Shown: positions 49,720 through 63,347, counted from the first letter of the stretch. The stretch is 64,000 nucleotides of DNA from Chaunax sp. Z400 (GCA_037577475.1 CM075194.1:9814492-9878491), one strand, 5' to 3'. The notes: a model not told the origin generated them from the letters alone. Made by a program: numbers and translations.

Positions 49720-50570
49720 CTGCCAGAGGAGCCAGAAAAAGACAAAAAAAAGGGAGAAAAGATGAGGGCCTCCCTTTTAAAAAAAACAACAACAAAAAAA
49801 ACTAAAGATGAACGGATGAATTGGAGGAAAGAGAGCGGAACCCGAGGGGGCGGGAAGGGGAAGAACGGGTGGATACGTAGATCCGGAAGCAATTTGGCTT
49901 TCCTGCAGTGTGAGACTCCTGGCAAAAATCTGCCCTGAACTCCACCTGACCCTCTGTCTCTGTCTGCTCCCTGTCTTCCTCATTCCCTCTCTTTCACTGT
50001 CCCAAATCGACCACATGTAAATACACCCCAGCATTCTGTATATCTCACAGCACAGGGTCAGATTCATACCTGAGCATGAAAGCACCGTCTTGCCAGATTT
50101 CCTAGTTGTATTCAACTCCTGGCCCTTGGATGACCTCTCGCAGCGGATGGCCAGGGTGCGAGCCAGGGCCAAAGCGGGACATATGGTCCTTCCTTATCAC
50201 ACCCAAAGGCCTGGCCTTTGTCACTCCTTCCTCCTCTGCTCCATTGGCAGATAAGAGAGGTGCGGTCTGGGGCCTGGGTGGATGCCTGATTCTTACCTGC
50301 GTCACTCAGTGCCCTCTCAGTCACTCTCTGGGGGGCTAAATAGGATCATTCCAACTCTAAAGGGACCTGAATGTGACCTTTTTCAGTCTGCATTATAAAA
50401 TAGATTGAGGTTGAAGCGAGGATTCACACCATAACTAAATTTAATCGCAGAAGTATTTCTCACTTATGAATTATCTTAATTAGTTAATTAATTAGCAATT
50501 AATCTTCACGGTTTTAGAAACAGCTCCTTCTAACCTCAAGTGCCAATAAATTGGTGGACATTGTGCAACA
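49720..50570 (+). other. cdin1: cdin1 3' UTR (minimum extent)
   Basis: This is non-coding sequence directly after the cdin1 stop. It opens with a purine-rich, A-rich stretch to about 49800. An AATAAA lies at 50545-50550, followed by a GT-rich stretch, which would give a UTR of about 0.85 kb. A cluster of TAATTA-type sites sits at 50476-50504. The true end is not proven; later AATAAA copies exist at 51161 and beyond. Confidence 0.5.
50545..50550 (+). terminator. candidate polyadenylation signal of cdin1
   Basis: This is the first canonical AATAAA after the cdin1 stop codon. A GT-rich stretch (TTGGTGGACATTGTG) starts immediately downstream. Confidence 0.4.
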
Positions 50571-51160
50571 GGTTTCCGTTTTTCTCCCTCTCTAGTTTAC
50601 ATGATATTCAATACTGGTATGGTGAAATAATCCTCAATGAAATTATTATTTTTTTCAATTAATAGGTTAACCCTTAAGTCTTCAAGATTTCAAAGAAATG
50701 GCTATTCGACTTTCCAAAGCAACAATCCAAAACACAAAGATATTCAGTTAACAGTAGTCTGATACAGAGAAAATCAGTAAAAAAAAATGTTATTTTCATA
50801 AATTGATCATCTTATTGTTTCAGCACTAATCAAAGTCCACAATGTTACTTATTGTCCTAAAGTCTGTACTGAATATGGATCATCTAAATCATCCATTTGC
50901 TAACATCAACTATCAAGCCAAGTAGCCTGATGTTACATTGCTCTCCACGCAAGAGATTAAGGCATCTGTTGGGCCAAAGGTCTGAGGTCACAGTCAGATA
51001 AAATGCAAATTAATGAGACCTATATGTCACAGCTATGAGTTCACTGTAGCATTGTTAAAAAAATTAAAAAAATCAATCCTTGTGATGTTCTATCTCTCAT
51101 TTTAAGCAGTGATTTTTTTCCAAGAAATGCAATTACCTGTATATATATGTATATATAACG

Positions 51161-51166
51161 AATAAA
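51161..51166 (+). terminator. alternative distal polyadenylation signal
   Basis: This is a second AATAAA, within an AT-rich stretch just after a TATATG repeat. It could serve a 1.45-kb UTR. There is no further support. Confidence 0.2.
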
Positions 51167-51714
51167 CACGTTTTGATATAACGAATATAAAATCTTGTCA
51201 TGACTTTAAACATCATAAACTGTATATGTAGTAGTGTTGTGTAGTGCCTACAGGTGCATACGTATTAACACCTGATATCCATGTCGAGGCTTGTGACCAT
51301 CCAACAGTTGTGTGTTGCACATCTTTACAACCTTAGTACCTTTTATGAGCAGACACCAAAGGAAGAAACAGCCTGGCTCGGAGAACCAGAGGTGGACATA
51401 AAGCTGAGTGATGCTTTTAGAGACAGATATGCACTGTCTATAGGAGGTCCCTGTCGTGTTCTTTTCTTTATGGCACAAGAAATTAAAAGAGCAAAGAAAG
51501 TGAAAAGGTGAAGAACCCACCTCCACCTCAGAAAATACATCTTGTAATAACATTTTACATGTGCATTGGGCCCCCTAACTGTTCCAGTGAAGAAGTCCGT
51601 TTGTTTCCTATTTTATTTATTCATGTTTTGGGTTTTTTTTGTTTTTGTTTTTTTACAGGGACAGGTATCTAGCATAAAACGATGCCACACCCAACAGCAT
51701 TTACATCCTAGGAT

Positions 51715-51800
51715 AATTTCGGAATCAGAAAGCCTTTATTGTCATTGTAAGCTCTGCATACAACGAAATTAGGAGTGCTACTCCTCCTTTGGTGCATAAA
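51715..51800 (-). mobile_element. LINE (L2/Rex-like) 3' tail fragment
   Basis: The sequence AATCAGAAAGCCTTTATTGT, then CATTGTAAGC...ACAACGAAATTAGGAGTGC, followed by ACTCCTCC, has the form of the 3' ends of fish non-LTR elements. On the minus strand it reads ACAATGACAATAAAGGCTTT and ends in GATTC. The element may extend to about 52150, where a minus-strand open frame lies (see findings). Confidence 0.5.
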
Positions 51801-53897
51801 ACTACAAATTTGCAATGCCTGTCCCTAAATGGGCCTTTAAAATACATCGTTCAACAACAAATATGTACATGAAGAATAGGAAACTCAGAACCCAACAAGC
51901 AAATACAGACAAAATGCTACAAAACACAAGCTATATGATACAATAAAGCACCACGAAACAAGAAGCACTGCAAGGCTGGTCCCTCTTCGAAATCTGTTTG
52001 ACTTTGAGTTTAACACCATTCCAGTCAGGATCCAGTTTATACTGCTGATCTTTTACTGCAGAGGCATTGCAGCCGACCGTCAGCACATACCTGTTCTCCT
52101 GCAGAGAGATGAATGAAAGCAGACTGCAGGTGAGAGGTCCAGTGAAATATTAATGAAATGATGTTCTCCTTTATCATCAATCCCAAACCTGACCCACTCC
52201 AGCTTTTAATGAGGGGAATTCCTTATAAATAAGGAGTTTCTGTTTTTGTTCTGCACAGTTATGCACTGCTCACACAGTGAGAAAGATGGTATGTATGGGG
52301 TTAAATGCCATTAAAGTGTTGCTTGATTTGTTACCCTTAAACCTCTAACCCTCAGCCGGCTCCCATTTAGGCCTTGATCCCTCCATGAGGAGGCCAGTGG
52401 GTGACCACGAGGTCACCAGGCGGCCATGACTTCCTCCGTCAGGCCCCCCGTTCCATGTGGTACAAAACAACTGTCCCCATGTGTCCAGTTAAACTCGGCC
52501 CTATTGCCTGGCCATGGAATGCTTAGACATCATTTTATGGCTCCTGTTGGACACAAAAACAGGGCTATTTTACTCAGGGAGGGAAAATTCTCTGTTCAAT
52601 AAGAACAGAAAACATGGAAAACAGCAGATTCAGTTCCTCTCAAGTTTCAAGCCTTCCTGCCATTGTTTTCCAAGATGGCTGTCACACAAAAGAGGAGCCA
52701 GGGTCAACTCCAATAAATTAGGCTCAGCACACAATGCAAACTAAATACAACTTTTTTGAGTCTACTTCAAAGGCGAGGGTTGACATCAGAGTCAGCTGAC
52801 GATATTTCCATGATGCGAGAGCAGATATAGAAGGGAAAAAAACTTCCATCTGACGATTTCAGAGCCAGACATCTTTATTTTGTGCTTTCCTTGCCCTTGT
52901 CTCTCACCTCTTTTTAGAGTCATTGTTCTTGTCACAACAATGGGGCATTCGAGTGCTCTCCAAAAAAGGCCAGTTTGGAGAGGTCATTTCCTGGGGCGAG
53001 GAACAACAGTGTTCTGGTGAAATTAGATCCTCAAGAGGCATCCAGCAAACGCATTTGTCAACATACAGTATTTTTTTCATCAAAGAAACTTTTTGACTTA
53101 CAGTAATAATCAGGATTATTGATTGTCAATTGTGTGTAAAGGAGACAAAAGCTGAATGCATTTTATAGTCATCTTTTTTATTGTTACAGTACTGCCAAGA
53201 AACTACAATTCAGTCACACATTTTATTCAATATTGTAATAGTGGTTACAATTCTAAAATCTGTGACTCCCATGTGTCAGATTAGTTTGATAAGGTTCACA
53301 TCATCCTCTCTGTCTGGCCTGCGCCCACAGGCTGTTGGAAGTCCACTCTCCACTCAGACGTACATCTTGGCTCAATCTCTTCTATATCCTGCTGTTTTAT
53401 GCTTCTTCATACAAGCTGCTAGATTGACCACTGAGATGCAGAGAATGAAAAAAAAGAAAAGAAAAAAAGAACAGGACCAAAGACAGACTGATAGGTAGGT
53501 TCTATTTCTCCAGCAGACCACCAAACGGGCTTCCTCCACACTCCTGTGTTATTTATGTGAAGAGAGCTCCAGCCTGTTTCTGCCCTTGGCAGCATTGCAC
53601 TTTTAGTACGGATCCTCACAGCCTCCCTGAGCCAGCAGGACATCGCAGAATGGAAATAAATAAAATTTCTCCTGGAAGAGTCCACTGGTTTGAAATTTAC
53701 AAATGATTTTTTAGAGGGCTTGAATAACACTTGGGGGGGAAGGCAGCCTCTCTGCCCTGAGCTGAAGCAGAAACGAACAGGTTGCATTTTTATTTTTAGG
53801 AACCTCTGTCTGCTAATCAGAGGCTGTTATTTAAAAACAACAATGGACCATGAGAAATGGAGTCAGGGGGATTTTAAATGGCAAAGCAGTGGATATT

Positions 53898-53907
53898 TGA
53901 TTGACAG
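53898..53907 (+). promoter_or_regulatory. PBX/MEIS composite-type site TGATTGACAG
   Basis: This is an exact match to the well-known decamer bound jointly by PBX and MEIS/PREP proteins. It lies about 4.2 kb after the cdin1 stop. A single decamer may occur by chance. Confidence 0.3.
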
Positions 53908-56900
53908 GGTAGAGGGCAGATGGTATGTTAGAGAGGAACTGAGCAACTATGACACATTAATCCATTCAGAAGGATGGGGGGGGGGGGGTAGTTTAGTGAT
54001 GTATGAGTCACTGGAAGGATGAGATGAGCGTTTCAAAAAGCAAAAAGAGTTCTGAACACTTTGAAATCACTCCTGACACTGATGTGACACCAGAGCACAT
54101 GCAGCCAGTGCCTGGCAATTGAAATATTCCACTTATGGAAGCCCAAAATGAGGGATTCTAATCACTTCATGTTAAAAGTTGCTGCTTGGCGGTGGGAAGC
54201 CAAATATCTTAAAAGAAGGTTGTTGACTGGGCTTCTTGCTAATTGAAGTATTCCATTTACAGCCGAGCTCCACTTTGCAAGTAGCGTTCGCCGTGTAACT
54301 CACGCCTTCAAAAAACAGCCAGGCAGCATATTTGGAGTTCCTTCCAGTGTGACCTGATACACCATGTATCTGTGACCATCGGTGAGGCCTGTTTGACAGG
54401 CCTGAGTTTAGCCAAGATGTCATACATTAGCCATATTTTACAGTGGGATTTTTTTCTTTTCTTCTCAGCTTCAATGCTTCCCCCTTGTTTTCGCATGCAT
54501 TGTATTGTATCAAGGATAAAACGGAGGTGAGAGGAGCGTAGGGTGTTCGGGGAGGGGGGGAAAGGTCTATCAGCGAAATGGTGGGAGCGTGCATTTGTGG
54601 CTGTAACCACAGGGGTGACAGCCATGCATGGAGGCGGTCTGCTCTAGCATCGACCACCAGAAAAGGTCAGACCCCCCTGAGTGGCATTTGGACTGTGACA
54701 GAAGTGACCCAGAAACGGTGTCGTCTCCTGTTCTCAGCAAGGGTCCCGAGGAAGCCCAGGAACGTCCGCAGGTACAGGTACCAGGCGCGGTGAGGAGACA
54801 GGTGGGGGTTGAGCACAGTAGGGTGGAGGAGGAAGAGACAGCAGCAGTATGAGCACCAGTGACATTCTAAAATATTGTTGCTGTGTGGTAGGAAAATGTG
54901 AGTGTGGAAGTAGTCCACGGGGAAAAGGTTAGCGGCAAGAGGCGGGAGACAAAATCTGATTCAGCCAAAAACGAACCCTGGCTCACTGTTTATGAGCTTG
55001 ATTGCCTGACGAGAGCTGTCACAAGCTTGTTATTTCGAAATAAGTGCACTGGTGAGCTTGCTGTGCATGGGTGGCGGTGGCCATGGAAACGTGCGTAGGT
55101 ATTATGGGATGCATCGACCACAGGTTTTGATCAGTGATGAGAGCAAAGCTTGGATCCAGGACATAATCAGAGCCACTAATCCAGTTGATAGCGGTGGATC
55201 TGGCCCTGCACTCTATGCCGGCCCTGTCCTTATTCAGAATTTTAAAAATAAAAAAAACCAACTTATGATCATTTATCACACCACAATAAACCCTGGCATC
55301 ACATCCTACTGCACAGAGACGACTCCTTCATTACGTGCAGACTCAGCTTAATTTTGGATATATTTGATAGAGCAGATGTGATTGGTTATTTTGTTGAATT
55401 GTTGCCATCAGCTATGTAATATTTTTGAGCTGGGGAATTGTGGAAGGCAGAGATGGGAGCAGACGCCAGAGAGCTGCGAAAAGGGAGAGGCCGAGAGGGA
55501 AAAGAGAGATTGACTGAACTTTTTTTGTGATGTCTTACGAGTATTTTGTTAGGCGGTCACTGCGCTGAGCAATTAAGTGTTTGGCTGAAAGCACAGTGCC
55601 AGCTCCATCGCTCCTCGGCTAGAAAAATGTGTGCCATTTATCACTTTTACAACTCATTTTCACCGCAAAACACTCCACTCTTGGGCTGGATACAACCTCC
55701 CTGCCGCCCATGTCCTTGAGTACCTGGTGACAGGTAAATATACACTTCCATCCAAACAGATGTCCCACATCATCTATATTTGACTTATGGGAGGTCAGCC
55801 TGCGAGGGATCGATGTCGCTGTTCATTCTTAGGTGCTTGATGATGTCATGTTGCTGTGTATGCTGTGGGTTAGGGGTCCACGGAACTTGTCGCTGCACGA
55901 AAGCAGCAACAGCCGCCGCAACTGTGTTGAGCCCGAGTTGCCGACGATCAGATGAGGCAACACGTGCACTTGCACTCTCTGTTCTGTACCTGCTGCACAT
56001 CTCTCCACTGGCAACATCCCAGTCCCACAGGGATCATCGTCGGGTCACACAAGAGGGAAGAATGAATAGAGCGATGCGATGTTGTCATTCAAATGCAATG
56101 GATCACTTGAACTCCATTGCCCTGTTGTAATGACCCTGTGTAAGCACCTGTAATGTGGTTTTCCCATTGGGTTTGAGAGAAACTCTATGCCAGGCCATTC
56201 AGGTGCGCAATAAAGTGCTTTTTACTTTCTGAGGACTTCCTGTCTCCAGTGGCGTTCTCCATTAACTCCTCACAGACAGACAAGAGCCTTTCTATTGGCC
56301 CAGCCTCTCTTTATCGCAGCAGTTATTCCCCCCAGGTACGGCGCTACCTGGCCCGCAGATAAGATAGGGAGCCAGCTGCCTGTCATTATTGGCAGATGAA
56401 GGCTATCTGAATATTGACAACAGTTTACACTCCTTGTTGAGAAACAAAGTTGGACTTGTGAGACAGTAACACACAGGGCTTTCTTTTATTGTGCAGAGAT
56501 ATGAAAACCCAGGCTCCCTGTGGTCACACTCCCAAATAGCTTTATGTCACACCCTCCTCCTCCTCGTCCTCCTCCTCCTGCTGCTCTTCACTTGGATACT
56601 ATTTATTCCCACCAGCTGTAGTGATGTGCTAAAAAAGTTCTTGACAAGAGCTATTGCTTTTCATCGCTACAGCTTCCGCCTGCTAACAGGGGCCATGCTA
56701 GCTTTTTTTTTCCCTGCCTCTCTCTGTGTACTGGAGGAAATGCTCATATAGCCTATCTGGAAATACACACGTTTAAAGTTGACACAGAGAACCTGAAGGC
56801 GGCATAGACTATGCATGGCAGATAATAGAGAGTGTTGCTTTTGAGTCCTCACATTTTCACTTTTGTGCTTAAAGCGACCTAAATGCCAAATCCAAGGCGG

Positions 56901-57789
56901 ACATATTGACCAATTAAAAAAGAAGCGCTGCTGCTGCTGCGTGGAGACGCGTCGTCGACGCTTTTACATGATCTGACAGGTTTGTAACACAGAGGAGAAA
57001 TTCATTTCCTCACCTCGAACGTTTCATCCAAATTCATCTTGCCCTTTTGAGGTCATGTCCACAAACTTTAACAACATCAGAGAATGCCTGGAAAAAAAAA
57101 GAAGAAGAAAAAAAAAAAGGTTGTAATATTTTTAAAGGCCTAATTTAAGACGACTACTCTAAACAATAACGTTTAAAGTGATAACCCCCGTATCAATAAG
57201 TCGAAATATTTACAAACCCATACAAACACTTTTAGATAAATAGGTCAATGCATTTTAATCGATTTAGTCCACCTGCCTTTTTCTTGGTACTTTAATGCAA
57301 ATGCAAAACGCGTTTAGTTCACTTTTCAAAACGGAATCATTGTATGCTATTTCGATTTTATTTTAATATAATTCTAATAATGTTGGCTATACGTGTTATG
57401 ACACTGTGGGTGAGAAACTAAGAAAAACTAACAATAAGAATTCACAATAATTACCTGAATATCATCATCATCATTATTATTATTATTAATAGTGGAAGTA
57501 TTTGTATAGTATTTTAGATTATTATTATTATTATTTTGAGACTCAGCGTTAGCCGGTTGTTGTTCTATTTATAGAACTATCAGCCTGTTATTGTTATTTT
57601 AAAGCAGCTACATATGAAGTGTAGGCTATCTACCACCTCTGTGTCTCCTTGATATTTCCTCCAGACGAAACGTTAGTCTGTAACTCCATCCCAGTGACAC
57701 CAGTCTCCCTCTGGTTCTCCCTCCACCGTCTTTGGCTTTTTTTTTTTCTTTTCTTGCATAGACTTCTATGCCATTACATTGTTTTGAAA

Positions 57790-58170
57790 AATAAGGAGAG
57801 GTTTTAACTGCCATCCGAGACGATAATGGTTACCGATTCTATACTTTGGGCCATGATCTTCAAGTGGGTCGTGATTAATGATGTCAGCGTTCGCCGGGTC
57901 CATCAGGGCCCTGGCTGGATGACTTCAGCCCTGCTGCCCTGCACCTTCAAGCTCTCCCCTCTTTCCTTTTATCACACGCATATTCTCGGCCCTGCACGGC
58001 TCTTGCAGAGATGTTGCGGCCGCATATTATGAATTGCTTTCTCTGTGTGTCACACTCGCACTCAAGAAGGGGAGCCAGGCAACAATTCCCCAGGTGGGAA
58101 GCATAATATTGACCCTACAATCCATCTTTATTGATTTTACCATCAACGTGCCCGCCTAATACATGCATAA
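57790..58170. promoter_or_regulatory. candidate regulatory block
   Basis: Long non-repetitive DNA of balanced composition with CGTGATTAATGATGTCAG, GCATAATATTG and TTTATTGATTTTACC. It resembles vertebrate non-coding conserved blocks; conservation was not tested. Confidence 0.3.
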
Positions 58171-58382
58171 GGAGCTTTATACCTGTGAGTAAATATGAGA
58201 TGAGAACCTTCAGAGGTCACATTTACTGCAGAAGGTCAGGGACTTATCTTGGATCATAAGACTGAAATATGAAAACATGTTGGAGGCCTTTTTTGGAGGA
58301 TTTTTGAAGAGAAAAAATCAAATCAAACGAGATCTGAGCTGATGTATCTCAATATTTAAAACTTCTCATGAGCTGGTGTCTC

Positions 58383-58421
58383 TCTTCTTCTTCTTCTTCT
58401 TCTTCTTCTTCTTCTTCTTCT
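58383..58421. repeat. (CTT)n microsatellite
   Basis: Thirteen uninterrupted CTT units. Confidence 0.95.
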
Positions 58422-58506
58422 ATAAACACATTTATTTTGGCCTCCAGAAGGGGTCGCCATCATGTAATAACAGTGCGCCCAAGGGTGTGGTGGGGAGGGG
58501 GTCTCC

Positions 58507-58508
<2 letters not shown>

Positions 58509-58551
<43 letters not shown>
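58509..58551. repeat. (CT)n microsatellite
   Basis: About 21 CT units lie 90 bp after the CTT run on the same strand. Confidence 0.95.
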
Positions 58552-58554
<3 letters not shown>

Positions 58555-60559
58555 ATATATTAGGCCTATATTGGAGTTAATAATGAATTGATCTGAAACG
58601 TGCACTCTGCCTTTATAGAAAATACATATTTATCAATAACAAGTGAAATTTCCTGGATTAGAAAATACTTTGTGCGAGTTTTTTCTGTCTCTCTCCGTCT
58701 CTCCCTCTCCCTCTCTCTCTCAGCCCACTTCTGTTATTTGCAGTTCTTGTGAAATGTCTCACGTTGCTGCCCTCGGCTACCCGCAAGATATTTCTAACAT
58801 TTTTTTTTAAAGCTCTCAAAATAACCGAAGGAAATTATGAATTAAGAAAAAGCAACAAAAAAAAATCCCCATAAATGAAGTGAAATCGATATTTTTAGGC
58901 TCACTGTTAAGACTTCGGTCTCATAATGGAATAATGCCAGATTTATTTGTGAATCTCGAGCCATAAACCGTGATTCTTTCACTGGAAAAACCGGTCAAAC
59001 GTTGACAACCTTGGGGCCATTGTAACACAGCCCCGAAGAAGGGAACATAATGAGGAAAAAAAGAGACGCTCGAGCCTGAGGCTTGCCTAATTAAATCTTA
59101 ACTGATTGAAATAAAGGTTTGAGTACCTCAAGGCTTGACTAAACTCTGGCTATTTCCCTTTTTATTGCGCTTTATTTATTCTGCACTCACGTGCCCTCCT
59201 TCTCTGCTTCTTCACCACTGGCCATTGTAATTTCTAGTTTCTGCTCATTCTAAACCCCTATAGCCATATATTTTGACTAATTATACATTTTCACGTCATT
59301 AAGATTTATTTTTGCGGGGTTAATGTGTGTTGGGAGAGGAGGGTGTGTGGGGCAACTGTCACTCATTTTAAGAGGACAAGCACCGCTGAAGTATGAAGAA
59401 AACATCGCCTAGAATTCAGTCGCAGAAAGTCCTGAATATCACCCATCCAGGGAGGGTTAGTTACAATATTTCCCCTAAAAACATGCTTAAATATCCTCCA
59501 ATCCGTCTGAAATGTAAAATATTAATTGACATTTTGTCATTTTGATTATTTTTCCATTAAAAAATGAGGCTGTATTAATTTTTAAATGTGGGCTAAAAAT
59601 AAAATAAATTATCCGTAGATTAATATTCCAATATCTCAAGACTTTATTGTTGGAGGGAAAAAAATCCACATTTTCTATTTATCTAAATGCCATCGAGAAA
59701 AAAAGAAGGAAGTGCGCGTTTGTGAAAGGGCAGTGAAGAGCCATCAGTGGGACTATAGGTGGAGGCGCGATTCTTCCTCCATTGTCTGAGAAAATACTAT
59801 CATAAATGATAAATAGATAATGGAGCTGTCTCCTGCAGACACGTTCATCAGCGGTAAATGGGAGCTGGCGTGGAGCACCACGGAGAATTAAGGCGAAAGA
59901 GTTCGCAACATTCCTGCAGGGGAAAAGTTGTTGACAATTAAAGAGAACAGGCTCACTGAGAGAGAGGGGGCATAAGAAATACCTTTATTTTGTGTATCTA
60001 GTTTTTTCACTACTTGACCAACAAAACCAGGCTTGATTTTTGGGCACTGCATCAGGTGTTGCCTCCATTTGAACGTCGTGTTTTCCGAAAATGCAGACAA
60101 AATGAATAAGAAAAAAACAATGTTTGCACGTGAAATCACACCATAACCAATTGAAGGTATAGTTGGGTGCATTAGGGTGATGTGAGACTTCCAGTTCGGC
60201 GTGAAAAATAAAAAAGAAAGGAGTTGATGTGTGAGTAAATTTGACTTTGTTTCCAACTGTTCTCTTTCTATCGCGAGAAGAGGAACTATTTCCTATAATA
60301 GATGTACAATATATATAGGCCTATGGATTTAAGGCAAAATATGATTTAATTCAAGCTATTAAGACAACAACAACAATAACAACAACAACAACTAACACCA
60401 GAAACACAGTCAGGAAAAAACAAATTTACATCATTAAATCTGCGTCCAGATGAAGTTTTGCCTCTCACTTGATTTTCCTTCCTGAGTTTGGATTGTGCGG
60501 ATCAACCCTGCCTTTTATTTAAAAGAAGAAGAAGAAGCCAGCCCCCTCTTAAAGAAAGC

Positions 60560-60715
60560 CTTTTCGGTGGTGCTATAATAAACCATTTTCCCTGGGCTTT
60601 ATTGATCAGTCACTCTGAGCTAATGTAATTATCCTCATCAATAGGGGGACTGCAGGGAGAATCATTATGCGGTTGACATTGATAAATGATCAGCCAAATG
60701 CGGCCCTTTTCTCCC
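60560..60715. promoter_or_regulatory. candidate regulatory block
   Basis: Non-repetitive DNA with ATAATAAACC, TTTATTGATCAGTCA, TAATGTAATTATCC and TTGATAAATGATCAG within about 120 bp, flanked by repeats. Function is inferred. Confidence 0.3.
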
Positions 60716-60841
60716 AGGGACCCCCGCCTCTGACCCGCTCACACAGGCCTACATAACGTAGTCATAGAAACACCTTATGGCAAGAGGAGAGAAAACTGCT
60801 GAAATGTTTTTTTAAGGAGGGCAGAACACACAGTCACAGGC

Positions 60842-60900
<59 letters not shown>

Positions 60901-60901
60901 A
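60842..60901. repeat. (CA)n microsatellite
   Basis: About 29 CA units with one TA interruption. Confidence 0.95.
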
Positions 60902-63309
60902 ACCTAAAAACTGTCCCCCTGAGCGAGCCATTTTGGGGAGAGCCAGCTGCAAAGCGAAGGACAGTCAGCCCCTGCACGCGCGTCCATGACCACTATCAAA
61001 ATCAGCAATATGAAAGGAAAACAAAGCAGAAACTAAACTTTTTTTTTATCCCCCTGCTGCCAGCAGATGCACATCTAAAAATACACATTTGCGGCCCCTC
61101 TCTCTGCTCATACATTTTACCAGATGCTCTCCAGAGAACCGCACAGAGCCAATAACATAAGCATTATTAACATGTTGCCTCTGCAGCGCACACACGCACA
61201 TATAAGGCCCAGTGTTTCTAGTGTGTGTGTGGAGTTTTAATATTGTTGCGCGGGCAAAGTGAGCGTCTTCCAGAGGGGCAGGAAGCATTGTGCAGCAATG
61301 CAGAGGGAATATATTCCTTATTTTATTCCTGCAGCAGCAGCAGCCCGGACTGGCTTTGACAGGGAGGAGATGAAGGGGAGGAGTTGTTTAGCTCGGCTGG
61401 ATCATCCATCATCCCTGTCACACCGAATCGGCAAAAGGAAAGCGGCAGAGGCAATCTACCTTCTGTCTCATCGGGGGAAGAAGGGGTGGGCGGTGGGGGG
61501 GATAGGAAAAAAAACTATTAATATTAAAATCCTCTCCTTCCACAGTAATCCTAGCGTTTTCTCTCTTTTTCATCTGATAATCTCCGCACAAAACGGAGGG
61601 CTTCTTCCTTCCGTTTTATTCAGAGAATAATAGAGCACCAGCAAAACAAAAAAGGGCCTTTAGGTTCTGAATAGAGAAAAAAGATGCATCAGTAACGAGA
61701 GTCTGATGTAAAACCAATAAATATCTACATTTTCCCTGCCTGGTTAAGGCCTAACATCCCTCAAAGTGTGGAGAGAAACTGTTAAACAAAAAATGAACTG
61801 TGCGGGTATCATGGCCGGAATTTTAATTAAAAAAACAAAAACAAAAAAAACAAACCTGTGTAACATTCACACCAAATGCTAAAAATAAGGTGAGTGGATA
61901 TAGTCCTGTTGGCTAAACAAACACAATATAAAATAAACTGTTGATATTAGTTTTAATATTTAGAAAAAAGGCTTTCAATGCGGGAAATTATACAGGGAAT
62001 ATTTACTGTGTAAAAGTGATTTAAATAGCAAATAGTTGTGTGGTTTTCTTCACATTTTTTTGTTTTAGTTTTCCCATCAGGAACACTCTAAAACCAACAG
62101 TTAAATAAATATCTGCTGGATAAACAACCTGTGTTTACAGAAATCTTCAGAATTATTAGCAATCTACGACGTTTCAGATTAATTGCTGAACAAATTAAAA
62201 TGAATGATTTAATCTTAAGACAATTGCTGGAAAAAAGTACAGAAGGCCATATTGATAATAACAATAAATAGCTGAATTTACAAACGAAAATCACAGTAGG
62301 CCGATTTGTTTGAGTGGACTAAATACAAATAATCATATATAAATACATAATATTATTATTATGTTTAAGCCCATTTTATTATTATTATTATTATAGTTTG
62401 TGCCACGTATTATATTTGTTGATCCACACGTCAGCGAGAGGCAGTGTTCGTAAATAAAATTAAAATGAGAAAAACATATCCAAGGCCTTGAATCGGACAT
62501 AACATAACTTCCATGTGAAAGACATAAAATATTTCAGCCAAAGTGATGTTGTCATTTCTGGTTTAAGGCTATGAGGAGGATGGCCGCGGGCAAACACAAG
62601 GCAAAAAAGACAGACGACAGAGGAGATGGGATATTGAAGCCCATCTGTGTATCTCCTGGACGGCGGTGTCAGATTCAGCCGACAGGCGGCGCTGCAAAAC
62701 GGCAGAAATAAGCAGAGCTCACACACTGTGGGCCAGCCATGTTTCTCACTACAGGAGCAATTACACCGGGGACAAATCCTTGTTCTATTGTCTGAACGGT
62801 AGGAAGACAGAATCCATCTCAACAATTTTTTTTTTAAATAGGTAGAAATATCTAAAATATTATTTCATATATATTTCAGTAATTAGCATTATTATTCCTG
62901 TAAATCGTAATTATGGGTATTTATGAGAAAATTAAGCATAACTTAAATGTTGTTCAAGAAATGTAATTTATTCTTGTTTAATTTGCCATTTTTGTCCACT
63001 GTGATTAAGAACTGGAGGCCACGGTATTCATTTACCACCACATCACTGCTGATAGTTTATCTTTTTGTCTAAAACTATAGGGGTTCGTAGTGAATTTGCT
63101 GTGTAATTTACACCCTTCATTTGCACTTGACAGTTATTTACAATTCCAATTACTTATTTGTGCACCTTAATAAATTGCCAAAGCAAGATATATTTCAAGC
63201 ATTATTTGTTATTGTGTCGTCTTAAGAGGGGATGCAATAACCAAGACGGCAGTCTAGTTAAAAACAACCTTTTGCAAATAGAGTGCTGGGAAAAGTGAGA
63301 AGTAAGTTG

Positions 63310-63346
<37 letters not shown>

Positions 63347-63347
63347 T
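63310..63347. repeat. (TTA)n microsatellite
   Basis: Twelve TTA units. Confidence 0.95.

Noticed and set aside
49777..50172. 131-codon minus frame opposite the cdin1 3' UTR
   Set aside because: Antisense to UTR, starts in an A-rich tract, no domain seen.
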